Shown here: positions 8,515 to 17,112 of the stretch, piece after piece
Numbering within the stretch: the first letter of the stretch is position 1
Layout of the letters: every line of letters begins with the position of its first letter
NCBI GenBank assembly: GCA_965247175.1
Contig: OZ252006.1
Location: forward strand, 3,844,001 to 3,908,000
DNA: 64,000 bases
Direction: 5' to 3'
From: JANQMX01 sp965247175
Lineage (GTDB): Bacteria > Pseudomonadota > Alphaproteobacteria > Kiloniellales > DSM-21159
Program-made: the position numbers and the translations under genes
The notes under the pieces: model-generated
Seen by the model: the letters and a program-made list of their open reading frames with translations, nothing else
Told to the model about the DNA's origin: nothing
Database searches by the model: none

Positions 8515-10124
8515 TCGATAATCACGATCAGGGCGAGCAGGGCGATCGCCAGCCACATCAGCCCCTGGTTCCACTCGAACCCGCCACGGCGCCGGCCGTT
8601 GGGGTCTGCCAGGGAGCGGGCAAGCTCCTCTTCCGCCATTTCGCCGAGGCGCTCCAGGCGCCGCAGATTGTAGGGCATGCGTTCCAGGATCTCGCCCAGG
8701 TCCTGGCTCGCCTCGCGCAGCCGGGCCTGGGGGCCGCGGTGCTGCGCCACCCACTCGACGATCAGCGGCTCGGCCAGCATCCAGATGTTGAGGCTGTCAT
8801 CGAGCTTCCGGCTGACACCTTCGGCCATCAGCATGTTCTTCTGCATCAGCAAGAGTTGCGGCTGCACCGGCACCTGGAAGGAGGCGGTGATCTGCAGGAT
8901 CTGCCCCAAGAGGCGGGCGAAGGAGATCTCGCCCAGCGGTCGGCCGAAGATCGGCTCGCAGACGGCGCGCAGCGCCTGGGCGAAGAGCTCCTCGGGCTGG
9001 CCGGCCGGGAGGAAGCCCGCCTCGACGTGCACCCGGGCGAGGCGGCGGTAATCGCGGGCCAGGGTGGCCAGCAGCATGTCGGCCAGGAAATTGCGCATCT
9101 TGCGGTCCAGCCGTCCCATGATGCCGAAGTCGACGACGACGATGCGCCCCTCTGCATCGACCCACATGTTTCCGGGGTGCTGGTCGCCGTGGAAGAAGCC
9201 GTCGCGGAAGACCTGCTTGAAGAAGATCTCCGCCGCGTTCTCCAGGATCAGCCGCAAATCGTGGCCCGCCGCCAAGAGGGCCGCCCGGTCGTCGAGCCGG
9301 ATGCCCGAGACGCGCTCCATGGTTAGGACCCGTTGCGCCGTGTAGTCCCACTCGATCCTGGGAATGCGATAGCCGGGATCGTCGGCGAAGTTGTCCGCCA
9401 GCTCGCTGGCCGCCGCCCCTTCCAGCCTGAGGTCCATCTCGACCTCTGAGAGCCGCCGGAAGATGGCAACGGACTCCACCGGTCGAAAGCGCCGAGACAG
9501 CGGGACGACCCGCTCGAGAACCGCGGCGCCCCAGGCCATGAGGTCGATGTCCATCAGGAACTCGCGCTCGATGCCCGGGCGCAGAACCTTGACGGCGACC
9601 TGCACGACTTCGCTCTCCTCGTCGTCCTCCGCTTTGGGGGTCTCGAAGTCGTCTTCGGTGGCGTCTCGGTCTTGCAGGGCGATCATCGCGCGCCGCCGCT
9701 CGATGGTGGCGAAATGAACCTGCGCCAGAGAGGCGGCGGAGACCGGCTCCGCCTCGAAGCTGACGAAGAGCTCCGAGATCGGCTGGCTCAGGCTGCGCTC
9801 TATCACGCGCTGGGCTTCTTCGCTCGCGAAGGGCGGTAGACGGTCCTGCAGGCGAGAAAGATCTTCGGACAGGGTGTTGCCGATCAGGTCGGCGCGGGTC
9901 GCCAGAAACTGTCCGAACTTCACGAAGGCGGGACCGAGCAGGGTCAGCGCCCGCGACAGGCGCTCGCCCGGCCGCCCGGTGCAATCGCGCGCCGCCAGGC
10001 GGCGCACCAGGCGCAGCAGGCGCTGGTTGACCAGCGTGTCCTCGAACACGGCGAAGGCGTCGCAGCGCGCCAGGGTCCAGAGAATGCCGAGCACGCGGAA
10101 GGACAGGATGGCGGCTTTGATCAT
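8511..10124 (-). CDS. ubiB: UbiB-family atypical kinase/ATPase for ubiquinone biosynthesis
   Basis: Membrane-anchored ABC1/ADCK-type protein-kinase-like ATPase needed for coenzyme Q synthesis. Seen: the KxGQ motif in FVKFGQFLATRADLIG, the alanine-rich nucleotide loop AAASLAQVHFA, an invariant-Lys segment VAVKVLRPGIE, the catalytic loop FFHGDQHPGNMWVD and the metal-binding VVVDFGIMGRLD. The C-terminus ends in a hydrophobic anchor (LMWLAIALLALIVIID). An acidic insert (residues ~175-195) lies between the A-rich loop and the Lys. The ATG at 10124 gives 537 residues. It follows ubiE by 37 bases on the same strand. Confidence 0.95.
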   Translation of the reverse strand: MIKAAILSFRVLGILWTLARCDAFAVFEDTLVNQRLLRLVRRLAARDCTGRPGERLSRALTLLGPAFVKFGQFLATRADLIGNTLSEDLSRLQDRLPPFASEEAQRVIERSLSQPISELFVSFEAEPVSAASLAQVHFATIERRRAMIALQDRDATEDDFETPKAEDDEESEVVQVAVKVLRPGIEREFLMDIDLMAWGAAVLERVVPLSRRFRPVESVAIFRRLSEVEMDLRLEGAAASELADNFADDPGYRIPRIEWDYTAQRVLTMERVSGIRLDDRAALLAAGHDLRLILENAAEIFFKQVFRDGFFHGDQHPGNMWVDAEGRIVVVDFGIMGRLDRKMRNFLADMLLATLARDYRRLARVHVEAGFLPAGQPEELFAQALRAVCEPIFGRPLGEISFARLLGQILQITASFQVPVQPQLLLMQKNMLMAEGVSRKLDDSLNIWMLAEPLIVEWVAQHRGPQARLREASQDLGEILERMPYNLRRLERLGEMAEEELARSLADPNGRRRGGFEWNQGLMWLAIALLALIVIID

Positions 10125-10161
10125 CGCTGCGGCCGGTGGGGTCAGCTCGTTTCGGGGTCTT

Positions 10162-10941
10162 CTACAGGCGCCAGCCCGAGTGCAAGGCGGCGACGCCACC
10201 CATCAGGTTGCGGTACTGGACACGCTCAAAGCCTGCGGCGGCCATGCGCTGCGCCAAACCCTCCTGATCCGGAAAGCGCCGAATGGACTCGACGAGGTAC
10301 TGGTAGGACTCGCGGTCGCGGGCGATCACCTCGCCCAGCCGCGGTATGATGCGGAAGGAATAGAGGTCGTAGGCATCGCTCAGCAGAGGCAGCGCGACCC
10401 GGCTGAACTCCAGGCAAAGAAAGCGCCCGCCTGGCTTGAGCACGCGCCAGGCCTCGGCCAGGGCTTGCTCCGGATGGGTCACGTTGCGCAGGCCGAAGGA
10501 GATCGTATAGGCCTCCCTGCTGCGATCCTTGAGCGGCAAGGCTTCGGCATCGGCGCAGAGCCAGTCCAACCCCGTGAGGATGCCGCGGTCCACGGCCCGG
10601 TCGCGTCCGACGTTGAGCATCTCTTCGGTCAGATCGCAGACCAGGATATCGCTGTCCGGGCAGCGCGCATTGATGCGAAAGGCGATGTCGCCGGTGCCGC
10701 CGGCCATGTCCAGGACGCGCAGGCCGGGGCGCGGCGCCAGCCAGTCGACCAGCGCGGCCTTCCACAGCCTGTGCGTGCCCGCCGACATGACATCGTTCAT
10801 AAGGTCGTAGCGCGAGGCAACGCTGCGGAAAACGCTTTGCACCATGGAGGGCTTGTCGGCTGCCGCGACCTTGCGGTAGCCGAAAGAGACCGGCGTTTCG
10901 CCGGACGTACGCTGTGGGTCGCTTGACGATTCGCCTGTCAT
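10162..10941 (-). CDS. ubiE: Demethylmenaquinone/2-methoxy-6-polyprenyl-1,4-benzoquinol C-methyltransferase
   Basis: SAM-dependent C-methyltransferase of ubiquinone (and menaquinone) biosynthesis. Class I fold with SAM loop VLDMAGGTGDIAFRI, family signatures YDLMNDVMSAGTHRLWK and SFGLRNVTHPEQALAEAWRV, and LKPGGRFLCLEFS. The ATG at 10941 gives 259 residues; an in-frame TTG nine bases further upstream is possible but less likely. First gene of ubiE-ubiB. It is divergent from mutM across a ~115-base gap. The ubiE/ubiB/mutM cluster is a standard alphaproteobacterial arrangement. Confidence 0.96.
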   Translation of the reverse strand: MTGESSSDPQRTSGETPVSFGYRKVAAADKPSMVQSVFRSVASRYDLMNDVMSAGTHRLWKAALVDWLAPRPGLRVLDMAGGTGDIAFRINARCPDSDILVCDLTEEMLNVGRDRAVDRGILTGLDWLCADAEALPLKDRSREAYTISFGLRNVTHPEQALAEAWRVLKPGGRFLCLEFSRVALPLLSDAYDLYSFRIIPRLGEVIARDRESYQYLVESIRRFPDQEGLAQRMAAAGFERVQYRNLMGGVAALHSGWRL

Positions 10942-11057
10942 AGGCGGCAAGATAGCCTGCGGCCGGCAAGCGCACCAGGGGTGCGTCCCGGGGGTGCGTC
11001 ATTGCGGCTCGGTCGCGTTTTTCATTCGCTGTCCGTCTTTCACAGAGGAACGCCCCT

Positions 11058-11930
11058 TTGCCCGAATTGCCCGAGGTCGAAACCGTCTGCCGCGGTCTGC
11101 GCCCGGTGTTGGAGGGGCGGCGCCTGAGCCGGGTGGAGCAGCGCCGGCCCGACCTGCGCTTCCCCTTTCCGCCAAACCTTCCGGAGCGGCTGGAGGGACG
11201 CCGCATCGCCCGCATCGCGCGGCGGGCCAAGTACATCCTGATGCATCTTGAGCCGGCCGCTGCGGAGAAGGACGCCGAGGAGGAAGTGCTGCTGTGCCAT
11301 CTCGGCATGTCGGGCCGCATGACCCTCTGTTCCCCGCCTTTCGAGCCCTTCGACAAGCATGACCATCTGGTGCTGGAGACGGAGGAGGGCGGGCAGGTCC
11401 GCTTCAACGACGCGCGGCGCTTCGGCTTCGTCGATCTCTTTCCGGCGCCGACACTGGACGAGCATCCGATGTTGAAGGAGCTCGGCCCCGAGCCGCTCGG
11501 CAATGCCTTCCACGGCCCGGCGCTGGCGGCAGCGCTGCAGGGTAAGCGCACGCCGATCAAGGCGGCTCTGCTCGACCAGCGCGTCGTCGCCGGTCTCGGC
11601 AACATCTATGTCTGCGAAGCGCTGTTCGACGCTGGGCTCTCACCGCGTCGTCAGGCCTACACCGTGCAGGGCGCGCGCGCCGACCGCCTGGCGGCGGCCG
11701 TGCGCGACGTGCTGCGGCGGGCCATCGAGGCCGGCGGCTCTTCCTTGCGGGACTACGTGCAGGCCTCGGGCGAGCTCGGCTACTTCCAGCACCAGTGGTC
11801 CGTCTACGGCAAGGAAGGCGAGCCTTGCCCCCGCTGTGAGCAGGACCCCGCGGCAAAGACGCCTTGCAGGATCGCGCGGATCGTTCAAAGTGGCCGCTCG
11901 ACCTTCTATTGCGGGCGAACTCAACGATGA
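11058..11930 (+). CDS. mutM: Formamidopyrimidine-DNA glycosylase with degenerate zinc finger
   Basis: Bifunctional DNA glycosylase/AP lyase that removes 8-oxoguanine and formamidopyrimidines. 290 residues, starting at TTG 11058. The catalytic N-terminus PELPEVETV (Pro and Glu nucleophile/acid pair), the RRAKYILMHL lysine strand, FNDARRFGFVDLF and the H2TH region LLDQRVVAGLGNIYVCEAL are all intact. The C-terminal zinc finger is odd: CPRC, then 24 residues instead of the usual ~16, then STFYCGRTQR, where the fourth cysteine of the usual FYCxxCQ is threonine. An internal Cys (KTPCRI) might stand in. It overlaps the next gene as ATGA. Confidence 0.93.
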   Translation: MPELPEVETVCRGLRPVLEGRRLSRVEQRRPDLRFPFPPNLPERLEGRRIARIARRAKYILMHLEPAAAEKDAEEEVLLCHLGMSGRMTLCSPPFEPFDKHDHLVLETEEGGQVRFNDARRFGFVDLFPAPTLDEHPMLKELGPEPLGNAFHGPALAAALQGKRTPIKAALLDQRVVAGLGNIYVCEALFDAGLSPRRQAYTVQGARADRLAAAVRDVLRRAIEAGGSSLRDYVQASGELGYFQHQWSVYGKEGEPCPRCEQDPAAKTPCRIARIVQSGRSTFYCGRTQR

Positions 11931-12298
11931 GCTTGCAGCTCGGTCCCTTGCGTTTGGCGGTCTTCCTGCTCGGTGTGTTGCTGTTCGCTCCCGGGCCGGC
12001 GCCGGCAGAAGCGCGCTTTGCCGAGGCCATCCCCGACTTGCCGCTGATGGCCGGTCTGGTCGAGCTGCCGGGAGCGGTGGTCTTCGACAAGCCAAGCGGG
12101 CGGATCGTCGAGATGGAAGCCCAGGGTCCGCTCTCGCAGCCGGAGGTCGAAGCCTTCTATCTCCGCACCTTGCCGTCGCTCGGGTGGGAGCCCGCGGGTG
12201 CCGGCCTCTACCAACGGGCGCAAGAGCAGCTCCGTTTGGCTTTTCAGCCGGCGGCGGAGCGCCTAACGGTTCGCTTCATTCTCTCGCCGCGCGAGTGA
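11927..12298 (+). CDS. Small exported protein of unknown function downstream of mutM
   Basis: 123-residue product whose ATG (11927) overlaps the mutM stop, so translation is coupled. An N-terminal signal peptide is clear (LRLAVFLLGVLLFAPGPAPA, cleavage near residue 27). The mature part reads AIPDLPLMAGLVELPGAVVF, FDKPSGRIVEMEAQG and YLRTLPSLGWEPAGAGLYQR, suggesting a compact alpha/beta periplasmic domain. Similar small proteins sit between mutM and the enoyl-CoA hydratase in other alphaproteobacteria, from memory. Function is not known and no catalytic residues stand out. Confidence 0.78.
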   Translation: MSLQLGPLRLAVFLLGVLLFAPGPAPAEARFAEAIPDLPLMAGLVELPGAVVFDKPSGRIVEMEAQGPLSQPEVEAFYLRTLPSLGWEPAGAGLYQRAQEQLRLAFQPAAERLTVRFILSPRE

Positions 12299-12425
12299 TG
12301 GGCGCCGGGGGATGTGCGCTGGGGCGATGGGCGCTGTGCGTTGACCCTCTAGAGGCGAGCGGGTAAGTCCCGCACCCGACTCCACCCCCTCCCAACGACA
12401 ACAGCGCACAGGCAAGCGACATCCC

Positions 12426-13202
12426 ATGAGCTACGAGAACATCCTCGTCGAGAAACGTGGCGCCGTCGGCGTCATCACCTTGAACCGGCCGCAGGCGCTC
12501 AACGCGCTCTGTGCCGCCCTGATCGATGAGCTCGGCCGAGCCCTGCGCGACTTCGATGCCGATTCCGGGGTCGGTTGCATCGTCGTGACCGGTTCCGAGA
12601 AGGCCTTCGCCGCCGGCGCCGACATCAAGGAGATGAAGGACAAGACCTTCCAGGAGGTCTCGGACCAGGACTTCATCACCGACGACTGGGAGGTGGTGAC
12701 CACGATCCGCAAGCCGGTGATCGCGGCGGTGGCCGGTTTCGCGCTGGGTGGCGGCTGCGAGATGGCGATGATGTGCGACATCATCATCGCCGCCGACACG
12801 GCGAAGTTCGGTCAGCCCGAGATCAAGATCGGCACCATCCCGGGCTCCGGCGGGACCCAGCGCCTCACGCGGGCGGTGGGCAAGTCGCTATCCATGTACA
12901 TGTGCCTGACCGGCGACATGATCACGGCGGAGGAAGCGCTGCGCGCCGGCCTGGTGGCCAAGGTCGTGCCGGCCGATGAGCTGATGACGGTGACCATGAA
13001 GACGGCCGACAGCATTGCCGCTCTGTCGCAGCCTGTCGTTCGCATGTGCAAGGAAGCGGTCAATCGTGCCTTTGAGTCGAGCTTGCAGGAAGGCGTGCTT
13101 TTCGAACGGCGGCTCTTCCACAACACCTTCGCTCTGGAAGACCAGAAGGAGGGCATGGCGGCCTTCGCTGAGAAGCGCAAACCGGACTTCAAGCACCGCT
13201 GA
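12426..13202 (+). CDS. Enoyl-CoA hydratase (crotonase family)
   Basis: 258-residue crotonase that hydrates trans-2-enoyl-CoA to 3-hydroxyacyl-CoA, as in fatty acid beta-oxidation. The oxyanion-hole segments AAGADIKEMKD and FALGGGCEMAMMCDIIIAAD are present, and the catalytic glutamate pair falls in GGCE and PEIKIGTIPGSGGTQRL. C-terminal helix near FHNTFALEDQKEGMAAF with EKRKPDFKHR. Length and motifs match the short-chain EchA/PaaF type. It lies between the mutM operon and rpsT on the same strand, a gene order kept in relatives, but nothing links its function to theirs. Confidence 0.93.
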   Translation: MSYENILVEKRGAVGVITLNRPQALNALCAALIDELGRALRDFDADSGVGCIVVTGSEKAFAAGADIKEMKDKTFQEVSDQDFITDDWEVVTTIRKPVIAAVAGFALGGGCEMAMMCDIIIAADTAKFGQPEIKIGTIPGSGGTQRLTRAVGKSLSMYMCLTGDMITAEEALRAGLVAKVVPADELMTVTMKTADSIAALSQPVVRMCKEAVNRAFESSLQEGVLFERRLFHNTFALEDQKEGMAAFAEKRKPDFKHR

Positions 13203-13308
13203 GTCCACCCGCGCCGGGCGCAAAAAACCTCAATGACGGCGCTTGACGCTTGGCCGCCGTCTGACTTATAGACCGCGGCTTGTTCTAGCGCGAAGCTCAA
13301 AGGTAAAC

Positions 13309-13581
13309 ATGGCAAACCACAAGTCAGCCGAAAAGCGCAACCGACGGAATGCGCGTAAGGGCGTTGTCAACGGCGCCCGGCGCAGCCGCATCCGGACCTA
13401 CGTCAAGAGGGTCGAGGCGGCGATCGCTGCGGGCGATGGCGACACGGCGGCCGCCGCCCTCAGGGCGGCGCAGCCCGAAATGCAGCGCGGCGTCTCCCGC
13501 GGCGTCATGCACCGCAACACCGTGGCGCGGAAGATCTCCCGCCTCTCCGCTCGCATCAAGGCGCTGTCCTCAGCAACCTAG
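13309..13581 (+). CDS. rpsT: 30S ribosomal protein S20
   Basis: 90-residue basic protein of the small ribosomal subunit that binds 16S rRNA. It starts MANHKSAEKRNRRNARK, the family hallmark, and ends ARKISRLSARIKALSSAT. The ATG at 13309 was chosen over a longer in-frame reading because it gives the exact family N-terminus; AAAGGT lies just upstream. A strong intrinsic terminator follows within 25 bases, so the transcript ends before the dnaA region. Confidence 0.98.
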   Translation: MANHKSAEKRNRRNARKGVVNGARRSRIRTYVKRVEAAIAAGDGDTAAAALRAAQPEMQRGVSRGVMHRNTVARKISRLSARIKALSSAT

Positions 13582-13605
13582 CTGATTGCGGCTGCGGCCT
13601 ATTTC

Positions 13606-13641
13606 GCCGGCACTGGCCCGATCGGCCGCTGCCGGCTTTTT
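13606..13641 (+). terminator. Rho-independent terminator of rpsT
   Basis: Arms GCCGGCA (13606-13612) and TGCCGGC (13630-13636) form a GC-rich stem, and the intervening bases contain a further GGCC pairing. TTTTT (13637-13641) follows directly. It lies 25 bases after the rpsT stop, the standard layout of an intrinsic terminator. Confidence 0.85.
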
Positions 13642-14219
13642 GTGTTTCGCGAAGTCGTCATCAATGTGTCACCTCACAGTAAAGGAATTGGGTCCTTGGT
13701 TAAGGCGCCTCCCTTCTGGCGGTGTTTTTTTTGCCTTATTTCGCCGGCGGGAATCGTCGGGATTCCACAGACTTGACCTTCGTTGCTGAGAAGGGAACAG
13801 CGGCGGGTCCCGGCGTTCTCTTTATGGCCTCTTGCCTCCGTTCGGAATGACAGCTAGGTTACGAGTATCGGTCGCCAAGCGACACAGTCATAGTCGCAAG
13901 CGGTCCAGATAAACGGTGCGCAACCATTAATAAAACACAGGTGCGCCGTCCCAACGGGAGGTACAAGCCACAAATTATAGGCATAGAGATCGTCATAAAT
14001 ATTAGACGATGCGGTGTCTTGTGGGAAATGTACCCAAACTATAGTGTGCGTCGGTACGAGGACGTGAGCGTATTACATGTCCTCAGGGGAGTATATCTAG
14101 TCTAAGGGGAAGAAGCATAGTAGAGCGGATCGCAACGGTGACGAGTAGACCTCACCGAGGTTTACTGCCGGAGCGGACTCCACAGACGCAAACATATTTA
14201 GAGACGGACGGTCGGGGCA
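13642..14219. promoter_or_regulatory. Lower-GC leader/promoter region upstream of dnaA
   Basis: Nearly 580 bases with no convincing gene, clearly richer in A+T than the flanking genes, especially 13900-14120. It holds an eight-T run (13725-13732), a perfect inverted repeat ATCGTC/GACGAT around an ATAAATATTA core (13989-14010), and scattered TA-rich hexamers that could be -10 elements. I found no good match to the DnaA box TTATCCACA on either strand, so I do not call an origin. It is most likely the dnaA promoter and a long 5' untranslated region. Confidence 0.5.
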
Positions 14220-14228
14220 TTGCACAAG

Positions 14229-15752
14229 ATGAACGCGGATGCGGAAGGACTAGGAAGTTATTCAGGAAATGCTCGTTCCCTCGAACAAACATGGGCCGCA
14301 ATCAGGGGCCGCTTAAGGCAGGAAGCCGGGGAGGCTGCGTATCGCAGCTGGCTGCGTGAGCTGGCGCTTGGCTCGGTTCGCGGCCAGAAGGTGCGGCTTA
14401 CCGTGCCCTCGCGCTTCATGCGTGACTGGATTGCCGGCAACTACGGCGAAGCACTTCTGAGAATTTGGCAGGACGAGTTGCCCGAGGTCGAGGCGGTTGA
14501 CGTGGTGGTCACGCCACGCGCACCGGCAGCCCCCATGGCGGGTGCCGGACAAGTGCCGCATACACCCATTGTACGCGACGACTTCAATTATCCGCTGCCG
14601 GACGCAAAGGAGGCCGAAGGTCTCGACGGCTTGAACGGCAAGGCGGGCGCCGACAAGGCCGAGAAGGTCGTCAAGGAGAACGGCTTCTCCTCGACGCCGG
14701 CGCCGAACGAGCTGCGCGCCATCGAAGCCTATGGTGGCCCGCTCGACCCGCGCTTCACCTTCGACGCATTCGTGGTGGGCAAGTCGAACGAGCTGGCCTA
14801 TGCCGCCGCGCGACGGGTCGGAGAGGCCGGGCAGCCGCCGTTCAATCCGCTGTTCCTCTACGGCGGCGTCGGCCTCGGCAAGACTCACCTGATGCACGCC
14901 ATCGCCTGGCAGATTCAGCGGGCACAGCCGAGCAAGCGGGTCATCTATCTCTCGGCCGAACAGTTCATGTACCAGTTCGTGCGCGCCGTACGCACGAAGG
15001 ACACCATGGCCTTCAAGGAGATGTTCCGCTCGGTCGACGTGCTGATGATCGACGACGTACAGTTCATCGGCGGACGTGAGGCGACGCAGGAGGAGTTCTT
15101 CCACACCTTCAATGCCCTGGTTGATCAGAACCGGCAGGTGGTGATCTCCGCCGACAAGAGCCCGAGCGATCTGGAAGGCGTCGAGGAGCGCATGCGCTCA
15201 CGGCTCGGCTGGGGCCTGGTCGCGGACATCCACCCGACGACCTACGAGCTGCGCCTCAGCATCCTGCAGGCCAAGGTCGAGCGCTCCGGCGTCGAAGTAC
15301 CGTCCAAGGTCATCGAGTTCCTTGCGCACAAGATCACCTCCAACGTCCGCGAGCTGGAAGGGGCGCTGACCCGCATCATCGCCCACGCCTCGCTGGTTGG
15401 ACGGCCGATCACGCTGGAAGCGGCGCAGGAGCTGCTGCTTGACCTGCTGCGGGCCTGCGACCGGCGGGTGACGATCGAGGAAATCCAGAAGAAGGTCGCC
15501 GAGCACTTCAACATCCGCGTGGCTGACATGCATTCGGCCCGCCGTGCCCGCGCCGTGGCCCGCCCGCGGCAAGTTGCGATGTATCTCTCGAAGCAGCTTA
15601 CCGCCCGCTCTCTGCCGGAGATCGGCCGGCGCTTTGGCGGGCGCGACCACACCACGGTGATGCATGCCGTCCGCAAGGTGGAGGAGCTGATCGCGCTCGA
15701 CAGCGGCTTTGCCGAGGACGTCGAGCTCCTGCGGCGCATGCTCGAAACCTAA
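14229..15752 (+). CDS. dnaA: Chromosomal replication initiator DnaA
   Basis: AAA+ ATPase that binds DnaA boxes and melts the origin. Domain I (~residues 15-95, WAAIRGRLRQEAGEAAYRSW), a variable acidic linker, then the AAA+ core with Walker A GGVGLGKTHLMHAIAW, Walker B VLMIDDVQFIGG and arginine-finger region. C-terminal domain IV carries the DnaA signature GGRDHTTVMHAVRKVE. The ATG at 14229 gives 507 residues; a TTG three codons earlier (14220) is also possible, and neither has a strong ribosome site. First gene of the dnaA-dnaN-recF-gyrB block. Confidence 0.98.
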   Translation: MNADAEGLGSYSGNARSLEQTWAAIRGRLRQEAGEAAYRSWLRELALGSVRGQKVRLTVPSRFMRDWIAGNYGEALLRIWQDELPEVEAVDVVVTPRAPAAPMAGAGQVPHTPIVRDDFNYPLPDAKEAEGLDGLNGKAGADKAEKVVKENGFSSTPAPNELRAIEAYGGPLDPRFTFDAFVVGKSNELAYAAARRVGEAGQPPFNPLFLYGGVGLGKTHLMHAIAWQIQRAQPSKRVIYLSAEQFMYQFVRAVRTKDTMAFKEMFRSVDVLMIDDVQFIGGREATQEEFFHTFNALVDQNRQVVISADKSPSDLEGVEERMRSRLGWGLVADIHPTTYELRLSILQAKVERSGVEVPSKVIEFLAHKITSNVRELEGALTRIIAHASLVGRPITLEAAQELLLDLLRACDRRVTIEEIQKKVAEHFNIRVADMHSARRARAVARPRQVAMYLSKQLTARSLPEIGRRFGGRDHTTVMHAVRKVEELIALDSGFAEDVELLRRMLET

Positions 15753-15974
15753 CGGCGCTTCGGCGGGGAGTCCCCAGTCTCGGGGGCTCCCGCAGCACCC
15801 CCTAGATGGCCACAGTTCGGCCCTGCGCGGGGCCGGCCAAAGGCCTTTGCGCATCGGGGGGCTATGCTATAGTGGGCGTTCCCGATTCGCGGGGCTTTGG
15901 CGGCTGCGGCAACGAGGTGCCGGGCCGGCCTTGGAAGAGCCGATTCGAACCAATCTCTGATTTCTTGGAACGCC

Positions 15975-17093
15975 ATGAAGCTTGTCATAGAACGCGCCGT
16001 CCTGCTGCGATCCCTTAGTCATGCTCAGTCCGTGGTTGAGCGGCGCAACACCATCCCCATTCTTTCGAACATTTTGCTCGGTGCCGAGGACAACAGCCTG
16101 GCGCTGACCGCCACCGACATGGACTTGACCATCGTCGAGCAGGTCGACGCGCGGGTCGAGCAGAGCGGCGCGACGACGGCGCCGGCGCATACGCTCTACG
16201 ACATTGTCCGCAAGCTGCCCGACGGCTCCGAGGTCGAGCTTTCGCTCGATGCCGACGGCGGGCAGCTCTCGATCCGCAGCGGGCGCTCGAACTTCTCCCT
16301 CGCCACCCTGCCGAAGGAGGACTTCCCTTCGCCGGGCGGTGGAGATCTGCCGCATAACTTCCGGCTGCAGGCGGCCGAGGCCATGAACCTGGTCGACCGC
16401 ACGCGCTTCGCCATCTCGACGGAAGAGACGCGCTACTACCTCAACGGCATCTACCTTCACGCCGGCACGAACGAAGGGCTGGACGTGCTGCGCGCGGTGG
16501 CGACCGACGGGCATCGCTTGGCCCGCTTCGAGATGCCTCTGCCGGACGGCGCCCAGGGAATCCCCGGCGTCATCGTCCCGCGCAAGACGGTGGGCGAGCT
16601 GCGCAAGCTGATCGAGGACAGCGAGGACAGCGTGGACATCGGCCTGTCGGAGACGCGCATCCGCTTCAACTTCGGTCGCAGCGAGCTGACCTCCAAGCTG
16701 ATCGACGGCACCTTCCCCGATTACGAGCGGGTCATCCCGACCGGCAACGACAAGCTCATGGAGGTGGATTGCCGCAGCTTCCGCGAGGCGGTCGACCGGG
16801 TCTCCACCATCTCCACCGAGAAGAGCCGCGCCATCAAGCTCAGCATGAACGACGGCGCCCTGACCCTCTCCGCCAACAGCCCCGATGCCGGCAGCGCGCA
16901 GGAGGACATCCCGGTTCAGTACGAGGGGCCGAAACTCGAAATCGGCTTCAATTCACGCTATCTATTGGACATCGCCCAGCAGATCGAGGGCGAAGCGGCA
17001 CAGTTTGTTTTGGCCGATCCGGCGTCGCCGACCCTGGTGCGCGATACGACCGATGTCAGCGCGCTCTACGTCATCATGCCGATGCGCGTGTAG
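15975..17093 (+). CDS. dnaN: DNA polymerase III beta sliding clamp
   Basis: Ring-shaped processivity clamp, 372 residues in three repeated clamp domains. It opens MKLVIERAVLLRSLSHAQSV, includes VERRNTIPILSNILL and ATDGHRLARFEMPL, and ends with the canonical YVIMPMRV tail that lines the client-peptide pocket. The ATG at 15975 follows a TTGGAA stretch and gives the family N-terminus. The 222-base gap from dnaA contains an inverted, GC-rich segment and could hold a separate promoter. Confidence 0.98.
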   Translation: MKLVIERAVLLRSLSHAQSVVERRNTIPILSNILLGAEDNSLALTATDMDLTIVEQVDARVEQSGATTAPAHTLYDIVRKLPDGSEVELSLDADGGQLSIRSGRSNFSLATLPKEDFPSPGGGDLPHNFRLQAAEAMNLVDRTRFAISTEETRYYLNGIYLHAGTNEGLDVLRAVATDGHRLARFEMPLPDGAQGIPGVIVPRKTVGELRKLIEDSEDSVDIGLSETRIRFNFGRSELTSKLIDGTFPDYERVIPTGNDKLMEVDCRSFREAVDRVSTISTEKSRAIKLSMNDGALTLSANSPDAGSAQEDIPVQYEGPKLEIGFNSRYLLDIAQQIEGEAAQFVLADPASPTLVRDTTDVSALYVIMPMRV

Positions 17094-17112
17094 CGGAGAG
17101 CTTGGAGGCGAT

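Noticed and set aside
10226..11605. 459-codon minus-strand frame across mutM and ubiE
   Set aside because: Antisense to mutM and out of frame with ubiE; no recognisable domain.
13642..14219. Replication origin call (DnaA boxes, GANTC sites) upstream of dnaA
   Set aside because: No good DnaA box was found. Three GANTC sites (13751, 13761, 14176) are about what chance gives in this length. In many alphaproteobacteria the origin is not beside dnaA.
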